Shown: piece by piece, positions 22,451 through 34,265 of the stretch
How the letters are laid out: each line of letters begins with the position of its first letter
Position numbering within the stretch: position 1 is the stretch's first letter
DNA from: Rhyzopertha dominica
Taxonomy: Eukaryota > Arthropoda > Insecta > Coleoptera > Bostrichidae
DNA length: 64,000 bases
NCBI GenBank assembly: GCA_025024175.1
Contig: QCXZ01000003.1
Coordinates: forward strand, 40,200,257-40,264,256
Direction of reading: 5' to 3'
Made by a program: the position numbers and the translations under genes
Notes under the pieces: generated by a model
What the model was told of the DNA's origin: nothing
Databases searched by the model: none
Seen by the model: the letters and a program-made list of their open reading frames with translations, nothing else

Positions 22451-24835
22451 AAATTATTATTCTGTAATTCACTTTCCACTTTTGAACCTAGCAATAACTT
22501 ATCCAAAAGTCGTATTGCTATGGTATAAATATGACAGGGTACTAAAATGCATGTTCAGTTAGAAAGTCGAAGTTCGAAACATTCGATAGAGTTTTAACTG
22601 GCCGGATATATTACATAATCAAGTTATTTAGTAAATTTTATTATATTAATTTATAAAAGGATTTTTAGTATTTTAGCATTGCGACACCGATGACCAAAAA
22701 AGGGATTATAATAGCGCTAAACATTGGATTGGTACGCACACGCCTTTTTTTCTGTTTTATACCATCTTAGTGGATAAAAAGACCTTTTCCCTTATCTAGA
22801 TTAATCAAACATCGCTTTTGCAATCGAAATAAATTTAAAATACCTAGCGACTAATTATTCTGTTTCTCATAAGAAACCATTGACACAGCAGCGTTTATTG
22901 TAAAACAAACGATGGGCTTGCCTATAAGTTTAGGTGTTTGCGACGTATTTGGAGATGTTCTATATTGGCAGTTGTAAATAACTAAATAGTACCCATAGGC
23001 GAGCAGCGGGGGCAAACTAAAACAAGAAATTTTCGGTGCATTTAGAATTTTTGACTCCAATTAAAAATATTATGTTATTTAAAGAAACGCCACTTCGAAT
23101 TCAGGTGCAGTCTACCGCCTACAGTCTACGGCTTCGCGAGTACGAATAAATAATAAGTCAATTAAACGGAACTGCTTCCATACTATGAAGATTTCTTGGA
23201 AAAATAATATGCCATGGAACTTACGAGTTCTATTTGTAAAAGGGTAAATACATATACACTACATACAATGAGATCTTGTTGCTTAATGTTTTATGTATTG
23301 GCTGGTAGCATCGCTACCGCATTTTTTCCTACAGCACTTTGTCAAAAACAAGTGCTTGTGTTGGAATGTTATTTTCTGAGATACATAGTGGGACGTAAAG
23401 ACGTGCAAGGATACGGCTCTTATATGGCGCTCACATAATTCATGAAATTTTCAAGTACAAGTCTGAAAACAATATTTCAGTCAGATTGCTTTATATGCTA
23501 AGCTATACGTCCATCCTATTTTTTCTTTCACTTGGACCTCAAAGTTAAAAATGTAAGTTGCTATAATAAAAATTTAGGTACCGTTAAGTGGCACTATTTT
23601 ATTAATAAAATGATAACTTATCTAGTAATTGACATAAAATAAGAATATCCAATAATACTTATTTTATCTGAATACATTTCGATACACACGTTTGCTTTTA
23701 TTAATACGAAAATCGATCAGTTTTCATCATTATCGATACATTGTCTTATATATTATCGTTCTATTAACAAAATAAGCGAAAATTACACTTAGCGGCTGGC
23801 TTCTTTGGTTTGTCAGTATGGCTAGAGCGAGAAGACTTTTTGTCAACTTCGCGAATTTAATAAAATGGCGATAGGGTATTTGTGAGAAGCGCGTTTATAA
23901 TTTTTAGAGAGCGAGAGGTACAAGGCCTTGGCCAAGAGCCTCAGAATTACGCAGAGAGGTAGCACAATGGAACCAGAAACGGCATATTGATGTCAATGGT
24001 GACGAATTTGTCAATTTGTCACGCTTATGGAAGCTTTCGCATATTCCACAGCTTTATATTAAACTTTATCACTTGTTGATTAAGATAGGTTGATTCGATC
24101 AATAAATTTCCCCATATGAATTAGATAGATGAACTAAATATAGAAAACAGCTCGAGCAGGTTTGTTTTGCGGGGTGGTTGCTCTGCCAAAGAGTTGATAA
24201 GGAAATGAGTAAGAAAGCTAATATGCAAGTCAAGTTTTGTAGTTCTGACCTGTTTTCTGAATCCAATATTTAGGGAAATACACCAACTAGCTCCCTAGTT
24301 AGCTTGAACTAGTACCGATTACATGTGAGTATTTTTTAAAATATATTTATTGATTGTTATGCGAACGGGAAATAACCCAATTTTTGCGCTATAACGGTTT
24401 ATCAAACTATGTAGACCGATCACGTTCAGTAAAAGTACGTACCAAAGTAACATAAATCTAAAGTGCGTCTTGTTCGCTTACCTCTGCAACGCATGTTGTT
24501 TTGGTCCAGCCGGATGTACAGTAGATAACGTAAGATTTGGCAGTCAAAATTTTTAGATGTAGATGTAAATTATGTAAATTTCAGATCAGTCACGTTTGCC
24601 TGTATTTGTGGAAATATTTTAATCAGCTCGGATCAGTCTCACGTTAATACTGAGCTAATGATGTTCTAAAGACTAGTTTAGTAAAATTAAGTAGATACGT
24701 TTTGATTTATACGATGTAAGAGACGGTATAAATATCCGGATCCTTGTTTTTGTTCAAAATTTTAATCGTTAATATTTGTTAAATATGTTTATTGTGGAAA
24801 TATGTGATTTTATTATTATATGAAATAGTTTTGTC
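22451..24835. other. Intronic AT-rich stretch, no gene recognised
   Basis: Short open frames only (22851-23060 minus, 23214-23438 plus) without recognisable motifs. No element boundaries were found. Confidence 0.4.
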
Positions 24836-25062
24836 GGGTAAGGCTTTGGATGTTGGAGTAATGCTCCATCTACGGTAAATGTTGCGTTAAAATCCACCAC
24901 GGCTTTCATCTATGATTTGAGGTTTAGTCAAACCTTACCGATGGACTGACTAGACTTAAGGGGTAGCTAAACCTGACCGATAAACTCACTAGACTTGCGG
25001 GATGGCCAGACCTGACCTATAAACTGACTAGATTTGAGCATTACCCCAACATCCGAAACCAT
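24836..25062. repeat. Three ~40-bp tandem repeats between 22-bp inverted arms
   Basis: Units contain ACCTGACCGATAAACTCACT-like and AGACTT blocks between about 24925 and 25044. The arms GGCTTTGGATGTTGGAGTAA (24842) and its inverse near 25039-25060 enclose them, so the whole can fold back. Confidence 0.55.
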
Positions 25063-25341
25063 ACCACTGGAGACTTGTCTTCATTTATGTTTCTCTTAGC
25101 ACTATACAATTCACCTGCACGACGACAAAATGAACAGTAATAATATTAATTTGTTGCAGAAACTGTCTCCAGTGAAGACTATATTTTATCAGTATGAGAA
25201 AAAATACTTTTTAAATGAAACAAGTGATTGTAAAACAGAATTTTTTTTAATTTCGTAGAACACTGCTATGCTATCTTATTAACTTCAAATGGTCGGTAAA
25301 GCGAATTCACATGTGACACTAAATATCATTTAAGTACTGAC

Positions 25342-25475
25342 CTGTACACCTTTGCTGTAAACATTGCTTGTAAAAAGATGCACTCCACTGAAGTTTCTCA
25401 CTTGGTCAAATTCGAACACCAGCTCAACATATCCCTTGGCCATCGATTCATTCTTCCACCCCACCCAGCCGTTTC
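25342..25475 (-). CDS. Ddr: Ddr exon 4: second extracellular domain, middle
   Basis: The exon encodes NGWVGWKNES, then YVELVFEFDQVRNFSGVHLF and TSNVYSKGVQ. The VGW-(K/R)-NES and (E/M)FEFDxxRNF motifs are conserved in DDR ectodomains. The acceptor TTTATGCAG|GAAAC and donor GTACAG|GTCAGT are clear. The exon is 134 bp, enters in phase 1 and leaves in phase 0. The frame is open. Confidence 0.92.
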
Positions 25476-25536
25476 CTGCATAAAGTAAATGAAATCGGTA
25501 TTACACCACCCGGTACCATTTCAAACAAATGCAGAC

Positions 25537-25707
25537 CTTTTCCGACACCGATGTCTAATCTGAAATTGTCCATTCCTATTTCTCCGTCTACAAGGCGCCC
25601 TAGTCCACCCTGAAGAAATCCGTTGTCTTTCTGACCATCGTAAGAGATGTCCATGAGACCAAGTGATGGTTCGGATCCTTCTGGGGCACTGTAGGAGATT
25701 ATGCCAT
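25537..25707 (-). CDS. Ddr: Ddr exon 3: start of second extracellular (DS-like) domain
   Basis: The exon encodes DGIISYSAPEGSE, MDISYDGQKDNGFLQGGLGR and LVDGEIGMDNFRLD. This is the segment that follows the discoidin domain in DDRs, where the family has a D-G-(I/L)-(I/V)-S-Y opening and a GGLGxLxDG motif. The acceptor is TTTTTCAG|AT and the donor is AAAAG|GTCTGC. The donor was chosen because it joins to exon 4 to give GKGNGWVGWKNES without a break. The next intron is only 61 bp. Confidence 0.92.
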
Positions 25708-25753
25708 CTGAAAAATAATTAAAAACTAGTTTAATATTGATCAATTCGATCAT

Positions 25754-26513
25754 GTGATTTATATAATATTGTATTTAATTATAGTCCTAGAACATTTGAA
25801 ACGCATAACTTAATCCTAAATGAAACATTTTTTAACTAGAAAACTGTTTAGGTACTCTAGAGACGGGTATCTAGTTACAACTATTGAGTAGGCGGGAATG
25901 AGCAGAACTTTTATGTGACAGTGCATAGCAACAAATGCAATACCTCAATATTTCACATAATATATACTCAACCCTCATCTATTAGGCCTGCTTCTTACTA
26001 GCAATAATTTTTATTTTTAGTGCTTTACAACTAATATCTTCGCAAGGTGAACAGAATATAAAAGGCAAACTGTTTGTGTTTTAAACCGGAAGTCTGCATG
26101 CAACATTTGAAATTTAAATTAAAACTAAAACTATGCTTAATAATAACTGTGAAGCAGATAAGTCTAAAATTAAAATTACTTACTGAATTTCAGTTATTGT
26201 GTTATCTATTTTTCAAAAGAATCACGTTTGTCAGTATCGGCTTTTAGTATACATTTTGCACGTAGTATAAATTCGTATCGCCTGTACCTATAATGTGTCG
26301 CACTTACTTACTGTACGCCAGCTATTCCGTTGCAAATGATTTTTTTTCTGATATATCGAATATGTTTACGTCATTTCTACTTTGACTCAACGTATATTTA
26401 AAAATGTAGCTTTAATACTTAATAGGAAATCGAGAAATGTAATGCATACGCATTTCTTTTAAAATCAGATCCGCGTAAATTTCCACTATGATTAGAAGTT
26501 CCCAACCTATTTC
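25754..26513. other. Intronic AT-rich stretch
   Basis: No gene or repeat family is recognised between Ddr exon 3 and the mariner-type element. Confidence 0.4.
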
Positions 26514-26515
26514 TA

Positions 26516-28320
26516 CAGATCTTTATCTTTTAGAATAACAGGATATAAACAGGATATTTCAGCTTCTGTTCGACCGATTTTTCTGATATTGTGCATGGGC
26601 CTATGAGGCATTAAAATGCATTTCTTAAATGGGAAGGGGGATCAAAAGGCACATCATTGAAAAAGATATTTTTCCTGATTTAAAAAATGTATCACATTTG
26701 TACAATTTAGTGCTTGTTGAGTTGAGATAAGTGTAAATACAATAATTGAGCCTGACAAAGAACGAAAAGAATGAAAACAATTTTCTTTGTCGCTAAAATG
26801 GACAAAAAAGCTGAGTATTACCATTTTTCTTTGACTGGTTATAATTTTCGTTTAGTTTGATCAATGAATCGAGTACCCAAAACGTAAAAAAACACGATTC
26901 CGTAAAAATGCAGTATTTTTTCAGATTTACATTACAGAAGATGCTCAAAATGTTTCGCATTTACTTCCTGGCAGTAATGCAGCCTTGAGTAAGTTTTCTT
27001 ATGTTCTTTGTAGCACAGTTGGAGGTAAGTTCTGAATTTCTGCCCTGATTTGTCCTTTTAAATCTTCTGCATTATGTGGCCGATCAGCATAAATGCAATT
27101 TTTTAGTTATCCTCCACAGAAAAAAAAATCAAGCGGCGTCAGATTAGGGGAACGTGCTGGGCATTCTATGACTCCTATCTATCTGAAAATATCGCATTCA
27201 AAAATATCAATTCAAATATCCACGAACGTTAACTTCAAAATGAGGCGGTGCACCATCTTGCTGAAACCATATCTGTTCAGAAGGACGCGCAGCATTTTCA
27301 CGATTAGGGAACAGGCGAATAAGTTCTGGTATAATGTGTTTCGCGCAAGAGCATTCAAATTTCCATCGACGAAAAAAGGCCCAATAATGTGGTCACCGAT
27401 AATACCACAACAGACATTTACTTTCTGAGGGTGTTGAGTGTGGATTTGTTCCATCCAATGTGGATTTATGTTCGACCAATATCTGCAATTATGTCTATTC
27501 ACATTACCATTGAGGCAAAAAGTCGCTTCATCAAATCGCAAAATTGTATCATATGGTCGAAATCATCTTCGCTCAGTTCTTGTAATAAGTGAATTTTGTA
27601 TGGATGAAACTCTTTTTTAAAATTTTCTGAACAGATCTGCTAATATAGTGAGTGAGCACGCTGTTGTACGAAACACATTTAAAAGGCCATTCAAGATATA
27701 TTGCTCACTCGTAGCAACCTTTGGACGTCCTGGTTTTTGACGATTGGAACGTTGAAACGTTGCAATGTAACTGTTGATCTGGCAATTGGTTCACGATCTT
27801 CATGAATTTGCATTGTAGAGTGCAACTACTGCCGAATAACTTCGCCTAACTCCATAACCAATCATCATCAAATTTCGATGCGATCATCTTCAGTTAACTG
27901 AGGCATTGCGATTGCAAATAACAAAGTGAATGAAAATTAATACCAGTCACGAGGAAAATGGGGACGCCTGGAATTTTGTTCTTGCTTAGCGATAACGAAT
28001 ATTGTTTTTATCCCGAAGTTTTTTTGCAAGACCCAAGTTTGTTATCACACTCTTCTCAACTCAGAAGCAATACATTGTACAGTGTGAGACAGTTTTGAAA
28101 TCAGTAAAAATATCCTTTAAATGATGTAACTTTCGACCTACCTTCCCATTTAAAAAAAATGTAATTTGCGCTCATATCTCAGAAACAAGAGCTGATACGG
28201 AGTTGAAAAAAATTTCAGAAAATGCATTTTAATTACCCATAGGCCCACGCACAATTTCAGAAAAATCGGTCGAACAGAATCTGAAATATCCTGCTGGTTC
28301 CATACTTTGTAGCGACACTG
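26516..28320 (-). mobile_element. Tc1/mariner-superfamily transposon, decayed
   Basis: Inverted terminal regions share CAGGATATTTCAG, CTGTTCGACCGATTTTTCTG and the sequence running to AAAATGCATTT (left 26539-26635, right about 28225-28300). The right terminus reads CAGTGTCGCTACAAAG on the minus strand and is flanked by TA (28321-28322). The left outermost bases are diverged, and a TA at 26514-26515 is the best candidate. The element is about 1.8 kb, the size expected for this superfamily. It lies in the Ddr intron in the same orientation as Ddr. Confidence 0.72.
27000..27915 (-). pseudogene. Mariner/IS630-type transposase remnant
   Basis: It starts near 27910 with MPQLTEDDRIEI and GVRRSYA, an N-terminal helix-turn-helix region. 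KPGRPKVATSEQ follows, and after frameshifts FDEATFCLNGNVNRHNCRYW, then NPHWMEQIHTQHPQKVNVCC and GIIGDHIIGPFFVDGNLN. The DEATF and WxGIIG...GPFF(I/V)DG blocks belong to the DDE domain of insect Tc1/mariner-like transposases (the first catalytic Asp is in DEATF). Several stops and frameshifts make it non-functional as read. Confidence 0.78.
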
Positions 28321-28322
28321 TA

Positions 28323-29900
28323 TTTACTCATTTTCGTAGTGTGAAGTTTGACCTTTGCACGTGTGGGCGTTTTGTTGCTTTCACCTTCGATAATGAGACT
28401 TTCATATGCTGAAACAACACGTTTGCGATAACATGGTTTAATCACAAAAACCTACATAAATATAATCGAAAGGAAGTAGCAAAGTGAAGTGGAGAAAATT
28501 AAACTACATAGATAAGAGAAATCAAATTTATTTGTCGATGTCGCGTGCTGAATTAAACATGTTTGGGTTTACAGTGACAAAATAAGGTCTTTTGGGAAGC
28601 TAGTAGTCTGATATCAATGGTTAATACGGTGCAGTTCTGTCTTCAGGTGGGCCCTAGGCATTTATACAACTTTGGGGTACTTATTTTTTAAAGAAAGAGG
28701 GGGTAAAGACATTTGCAGGCGACAGCTTGCCGTAGTAAATTTTTGGGGAAAAGTGCTGGAAAATTTTTTAACCCGAAAGCAATTATTTCTAATGTTTTTA
28801 TTGTTTTATGGCTGCATGTAAACTAGTGAACCTTCAAATTGAAGGAATTTTATTAAAAAAAAACATTACAAGGTACAATAAGCAAAAAGACGAAAGTAAC
28901 TTTAGTTTTTAATAACTAATTAGGTAAGTACACACGAGACATTAGTAAAAAATAACTAAAAATCTATTAAGCAGAAGATTAAAAACAAAAATTATAGAAA
29001 AACAGTAATCTGAAAATATCAGAAAGCTTATTAAACATTTGACGCTTTTGATTTTTGAAGTGTAGTCCTTTACAACTTCTCCAAAGTTAAATCCCTTAAT
29101 AATAGCATTTTCTATGTACATTACGGACAAACTGTTCATTCTTTATTGTGTCAAAGAACTTCAAAGGTTATTTTTAATTCTATCTAAATAAATAGAATCT
29201 TACCACTACAACTTCTGACCATAATAGATTAAAAAAACTCTTAATGAAATTTTAAATTTTGGAAGTGTCAAAAATCTGTATGCAATATGTAACAAACTAT
29301 ATAAATCAGTTTTTAGTTTTTTAATTTGTCAAATACTTCTTTAAGTGTCTGCCTTACTTCCTTGATGCTGATACCTTGTTGATCAAATCGTACATTTTTT
29401 TAAACGATTTAGTTGCAAATTTTTCTCTTTCAGTTATTTCGACGCTTTCACCTGATCCTTACAAAATTAATTAGTGAACTCCTGGCTTTCTTTTTTTTTA
29501 CTTAAAGTTTTCTATTCTGAATTTGGAAAGTTCGTTTTGGCAGAAGATACGTAGTGTTCAAAATTATTTCGGACATTATTATTAAATCCAACAATGTCCA
29601 TAGAGTGGATACCTTTTTGGAGATCCAAATTATTAGTTTCATCGATCCTCTGTATCAGTTTTTTGGCCAAACGAATTAAGAGCATCGTTCTTGGTTTCCA
29701 AAGGTTGGCTTTTGTCAGCGGCAACTAATGTTATAGCTTTAAAATTTCCTTTGGTGGTAGATAATAGGGATAATAAATAAAATGTAACCTGATAACCTAG
29801 CCACGATTCCCACATCATATATGGATATGATGACTACCCTCACGCACCATAATATTAAACCACAACCTACGTTATATTATATCAAGCAGGCGTAGAGAGT
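28323..29900. other. Intronic AT-rich stretch, no gene recognised
   Basis: A 70-codon minus frame at 29512-29724 is the longest. It resembles nothing I can name. Confidence 0.4.
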
Positions 29901-29904
29901 AGAT

Positions 29905-29941
29905 GATGATAAGCCCCAACAGGGCGAAACTAGTCGTAGGG
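29905..29941 (+). ncRNA. Hammerhead copy 1 (5' part degraded)
   Basis: Stem II GCCC/GGGC, GAAA, minimal stem III C-TA-G, T and cleavage-site C (29935) are present, followed by GTAGGG. The CTGATGA strand is replaced by GATGATA-like sequence and the upstream stem I strand does not pair. Confidence 0.5.
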
Positions 29942-30181
29942 TGAGAGTGGACTGGCCAGTGCAGATGATTTTGTTTTATTTTCATCTGTTCACGGAGTAG
30001 CTTCTCCGATGCCATCGCTAGGAACCTGCATTGGGCCGGTCTATTTACAGTTTATAGATCGCCCAGCTCGCAGAGTTCTGTTTAGATGGCACCGAGGGCT
30101 TCAGCTTTCGTATTCTCGCGTACATCAGTCTGCCCGCCGCGGTTATAGGCGACGGTCTGCCCTGGTCGGTCTACTCTCTAC

Positions 30182-30223
30182 CCCTACCTGGTGAGCCCCA
30201 ACAGGGCGAAACTAGTCATAGGG
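30182..30223 (+). ncRNA. Hammerhead copy 2
   Basis: CCCTA(C) (30182-30187) can pair with TAGGG (30219-30223). CTGGTGA, the GCCC/GGGC stem II, GAAA, C-TA-G and TC follow, with cleavage predicted after 30217. The only core deviation is G for A in CTGATGA. Confidence 0.6.
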
Positions 30224-30364
30224 TGAGTGGACTGGCCACGGCAGATGATTTTATTTTCATATGTTTTTTGAGTTCAGGATCTTAGTGATACATCTAAGAT
30301 TCATATACGGTTACGATTCGATTCACTTCTTAGTTTGTTTTTTTTTTATCCAAACCGCTATAAC

Positions 30365-30720
30365 AGATCTTGAGTCATGGCGATACAATGTTGCATTTGC
30401 TCCGGTGTGGGTATTAGCGGTACCCATCTGCAAGACACGCGTCGCATGGCCAAATCATCGAGCAAAATCGAAAATGCGCTGTCAATTGAAATGTCTGGAG
30501 ATGCGGTAGCTCCCTAACAATAATTATTCGTCCTTTGCGGACCGTATTCTTACAACCTCCGTGCGAGAGGTTGAAGGGCGTTTATTGCATGTCTCATAGG
30601 CCATTCTCTCTCCATTCTCCTTAAACGCTTTATATCACTGGTACATTTCACCTTCGCCATAGACCTTAGTTAACAATTCGTACGAGTCTGCTTGGTACTC
30701 TCCGAGTTTCAGTGAAAATT
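30365..30720. other. GC-richer non-coding island
   Basis: It is a complex, non-repetitive stretch between AT-rich flanks, with no splice-bounded coding frame. It may be a regulatory or conserved element of the Ddr intron. Confidence 0.3.
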
Positions 30721-31074
30721 TCACTTTACAACGTTGCTTTAACTTTTTATCCATGCTGGTTATAGTAGGCGAATATCTGAAATGTTAAACGAATTGTGAC
30801 ATACGCCTACTCACTGCACTGATCTATTTAAAACTTGGTATGTAGATGGCCAGAAGAATGGGCTACACGATGGTATGTAGTATTACCATGCTTTGAACTG
30901 CTTTTCTTCCAGGGTCACTAGTATAATTACTTTTTGAACAGCCTTCTCAGATGGTGATGAAGTAATTTATATGCAATTTAATACTTAAAGATTTTTTCAT
31001 CATTACAGTGACAAATATAGTAAGTTGGTTTTATTAATACTGCAGTAAAATATAATGAGTTCGCAGCCACCTCA

Positions 31075-31720
31075 ACTTCTGTCACAAAGAAGAACGTAGC
31101 AGATGTCGCGAGCTTGCTGAAAATTAGAAGTTGCAATAACCCTGCTCCTTATAAAGCGACTCGGCTTGACAATAACCGCCGATAAGCACGAAACTAATAG
31201 AGCCGAAAATTCTCGATCTGGCGGTTTCTATTCATGTTTTATGCGGCGGACACAATGAGCTACGTGATGAGGGGTCTAGCCGGACAACACGCTCCGATAT
31301 CGTCGAGATACTGGAGCGAAAAGTGCAATAAGGTGGCCCCCGATTGCATGATGTAGAATGATGAGAATGTCGGACCCCGGAGCTATAAAAGCAAAATATA
31401 ATAAACCGCCGATATAGAGATTCTATATTCTCTCCCGCGTCACGCTCCGCTATATGATGGTCTGCCGGTAGCCGGTAATGGATCACCGTGGTCATGATTT
31501 ATCAATATATTCCGCGGTCCGAAGCTCAGCGGATACAAAAAAAATGCATTAAACTGGATTCGGTTGAGACCCACCGAATGGGAAATGAAATTGACGGTAC
31601 TCATTTGACACATCCGTTTCAGGGCTTGACAAATGCTCTTTAATTACCGTAACTGTAGGCACAATATCAGCAGCTATATGCTACCCATTTCAAATGCGAT
31701 TTTATTCAGTAAAGACACCG
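31075..31720. other. GC-richer non-coding island with AATTA-type motifs
   Basis: It contains many CG-containing words (GCGGCGGACAC, GCCGGTAGCCGG) and TTTAATTACCG near 31640. An 87-codon minus frame (31232-31495) has no known domain. The texture suits a conserved regulatory block; this is inference. Confidence 0.35.
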
Positions 31721-31900
31721 GAATAATTCATGTAATTGTGTTATGTGACAAATAAGTCGTTTAATCTTTGCTTTATACTTGTTCCCTCTACTTAATGGAC
31801 AACTTATACTACAGCGATAACACATTTACGGAATATTAAATACTAGAGACCCACCCGGGCTTCGCACGGGTAGTAGGGCATATTATGCCTACAACAAATA

Positions 31901-33482
31901 CTGTTGCTAGCCTTAGCATACTTCAGTTGTATTATAATTAATGAAATAAGCTTTTTTAAAAAAAACGGCCCTTCTGGTTTCGAAGTTATATTTGGCGCAA
32001 TCTGTAGGATCCGTGCGGGTCGTGAAAAGTAAAAATTCGAATTCTTCGGAAAAAACTCGTGACTCGATGTTTCAGCACTCTCTGCGCGGATTCCAAGAAA
32101 ACGTCCCATCTGAGGACAACGATCTCTTCAGCGGAGTAAACCATCCCTTCGGAAGAGTAATCATCCTTTCTGTGGAGCATCACATTCGTGGTAGTCACCC
32201 CTTCAGCGGAGGACCCCGACGGATAGAGGGATTGAGTTAACACAGGCAGCGCAGAATCGGAGAAAGAGAAAGCAGTATCTCTCAAGTGGGTGCCATTTTC
32301 TTTCTCACCGACGAACAAAATTCTCAAAATTGCGAAGAAACACCAGATTTAAATGTGGAATGTGACAACGCAGACGATTTTGATAATAACGTAAACGGAA
32401 ACTCGGCAAACATAGAACCTATCGAAATTAACGCTTTTGGAAACAACAGCTTAATTACCGTACATCGAAATTCCAAATCCTAAATTAAAATTTCTGTTCG
32501 ATACTGGCAGTTCTATATTAATAATTAGGCCCGCAGCAGTTAAAATATATTTTCCAAATTGCACTTATCAGTCAAACATTTATGTAACAACCGCAAAGGC
32601 GCAAAAACTATTCGTTTATCGCGATATGATTCCGGCTTTTGAATAAATTATATCGGACTACCAAATTGGCTTCGTTATTTTTGACTTCCCACGATTATTT
32701 CGATGGAGTTATTGGAGTTGTGGATCCATAAAACATGGAATTGATCATTGACTTAATAAATAAAAAATATGACCGATTGTCATATTTTAGAAGTCGACTA
32801 CAGGGAATTAATCATCAAGCGAATTACTAGCGACGGAGTTTTCATCATCCCAGCAAACTACGAACGTTTAATATCCAAATTTAAAATCGACCAGTACCAG
32901 AAAGGTGGAATTTAAAACTCAAAAATTCATCAATGATCCGCAAATGTAAAAAGGCATACCTCTAATACTATTCGAAATTGAGGTCAATCTACAGAATCTA
33001 CAAAAAAAAAACAATCAACCTTCAAGACATCCAACATTACGAATCTTTTTTTGTACGAAATTAACAGCATGACCAAACAACTGAAGAAGGAAACACCCAG
33101 TTTATATACAATTCATCAGTTATAAGGAGAACTTTGGTAACAGCCGACATCATTTTATACCTGCAGGAAAAGAAAATTCTCTCGCCAGAAACCCGGAACA
33201 AACATTTCACCGAAAAATGAAGAACTGGATGAAATGAAGCCCGGGACAAATTCGAAAATAGCATCCTCTGTTTTCTCATCTTAAGAACGGAGAAGTGACT
33301 CACTGGTCACTGCAGCTCAGCCAATAAACATAACAAGGAATCCGAGACGCCTGATAACGTTCATTTGTTGTGATGAATAACTTTTAGATTCATTCTGTTG
33401 GTAGTCTTAGTACACTTCAGTTGTATTCCAATTAATAAAATAAGTTTCTTTTTTAAAAGGGCCTTTTTGGTTTTGAAGGAAA
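31901..33482 (+). mobile_element. Deleted Ty3/gypsy (errantivirus-like) LTR element remnant
   Basis: LTR ends 31901-31992 and 33394-33482 share CTGTTG.TAG.CTTAG and ACTTCAGTTGTATT, then AATTAAT.AAATAAG and a GGCC(C/T)TT(C/T)TGGTTT stretch. A primer-binding site TGGCGCAATCTGTAGGAT (31993-32010) follows the left one, of the same kind as the intact element's. The interior keeps only a protease-region fragment. About 200 bp upstream of 33394 may also be LTR (AGTGACTCACTGG near 33292). Confidence 0.65.
32340..32660 (+). pseudogene. Retroviral-type aspartic protease fragment
   Basis: After an acidic Asn-rich stretch (to 32483), a second frame reads LKFLFDTGSSILII with the catalytic Asp codon at 32500-32502, then AAVKIYFPNC and a decayed tail. 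DTGS is the active-site motif of LTR-element proteases. The rest of pol is gone. Confidence 0.62.
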
Positions 33483-33628
33483 TGATGTCATCAAGCGAAT
33501 TCCGTCATCGGTGTGAGAAACGCGCTTGAATTTATTTTCGCGCGCGTTAATATTTTACGATAACTCTTAAGATATTAATTTAAATTATGTGGTGTAAAAT
33601 ATTATAATAACGTGTATGAAATGCTTAA

Positions 33629-33997
33629 GAGGGGCGTTTACCTAGAGCGAACCGGGTCATTTTAAGCAACCTACCGTTTTACATTTTACCGAGTTATTCG
33701 AAACTTTTTCGAAGTGAAATTTCGACATGGCAATGACAAAAGATGTAGCTACAACGTAGAGTTCGAGTTTTTTCTGAATTTGGTACAGTAATGTAAATAT
33801 TTGTTGTTACATTTTGCTTAAAAATGCGTAGATTTGGCGAGCTATTTCTCGAAAACTAAGGCGCATAAACGAAAAAATCGAACTTCACGTTGTAGCTACA
33901 TATTTCTTTGTACACTACCAAAATCATGAGCACGATAAATGAGTAAAAACATTCAAAAAATCTAAAACCGCAAACCCTTTCGCACGAGTCCGTCACG
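33629..33997 (+). repeat. TTAAGAGGGGCG repeat, copy 1 (3' truncated)
   Basis: It matches 35515-35888 over about 370 bp, starting at the same TTAAGAGGGGCGTTTACCTA. It has no matching right end nearby, so it is truncated, deleted or interrupted. Confidence 0.75.
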
Positions 33998-34265
33998 AGA
34001 GGAATATCCCACCACGCATTGTTTTATAATATCTCAAAGGGATTGGGCAGTGGGAAAGCTTATGGGGCGGTTTGCCTTTTTCGACACTTCCAACAATTGT
34101 CGTTATATTTCAACCATTTTCACAAAACTTCGNCATCTTATATACCTAAACATTCCTCATGAATCATTCTATTGGTGGAAACCGCATGAAAATCCGTTCA
34201 GTAGTTTTTGAGTTTATTGCAAACAGACACAGAGACGCGGCGGAGGACTTTTTTTATAATATGTA

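Larger units (their letters stand above)
29905..30226 (+). mobile_element. Retrozyme-like tandem hammerhead unit (282-nt monomer)
   Basis: Two copies of GCCCCAACAGGGCGAAACTA followed by GTC start at 29913 and 30195, exactly 282 nt apart. Both are followed by a related TAGGGTGAG...GTGGACTGGCCA...GCAGATGATTTT segment. The second copy has CTGGTGA in front (30188-30194), the hammerhead core with one A-to-G change. A unit cut at both sites would span 29936-30217. Small non-coding elements with tandem hammerheads are known as retrozymes. Terminal repeats of a Penelope-like element are the alternative. Confidence 0.6.
31841..34265 (+). mobile_element. Non-LTR/SINE-like element fragments enclosing an LTR remnant
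   Basis: The left edge AGACCCACCCGGGCTTCGCA resembles the GACCCGCCCGGCTTCGC motif found at one end of many insect non-LTR or SINE repeats. The right edge (about 34150-34265) has ATGAAAATCCGTTCAGTAGT, then CAGACACAGAGACGCGG and TATAATATGTAGTGA, the matching 3' tail type. Between them sit the LTR remnant (31901-33482) and part of a TTAA-type repeat (33629-33997). The reading is nested insertion; family names are not asserted. Confidence 0.5.
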
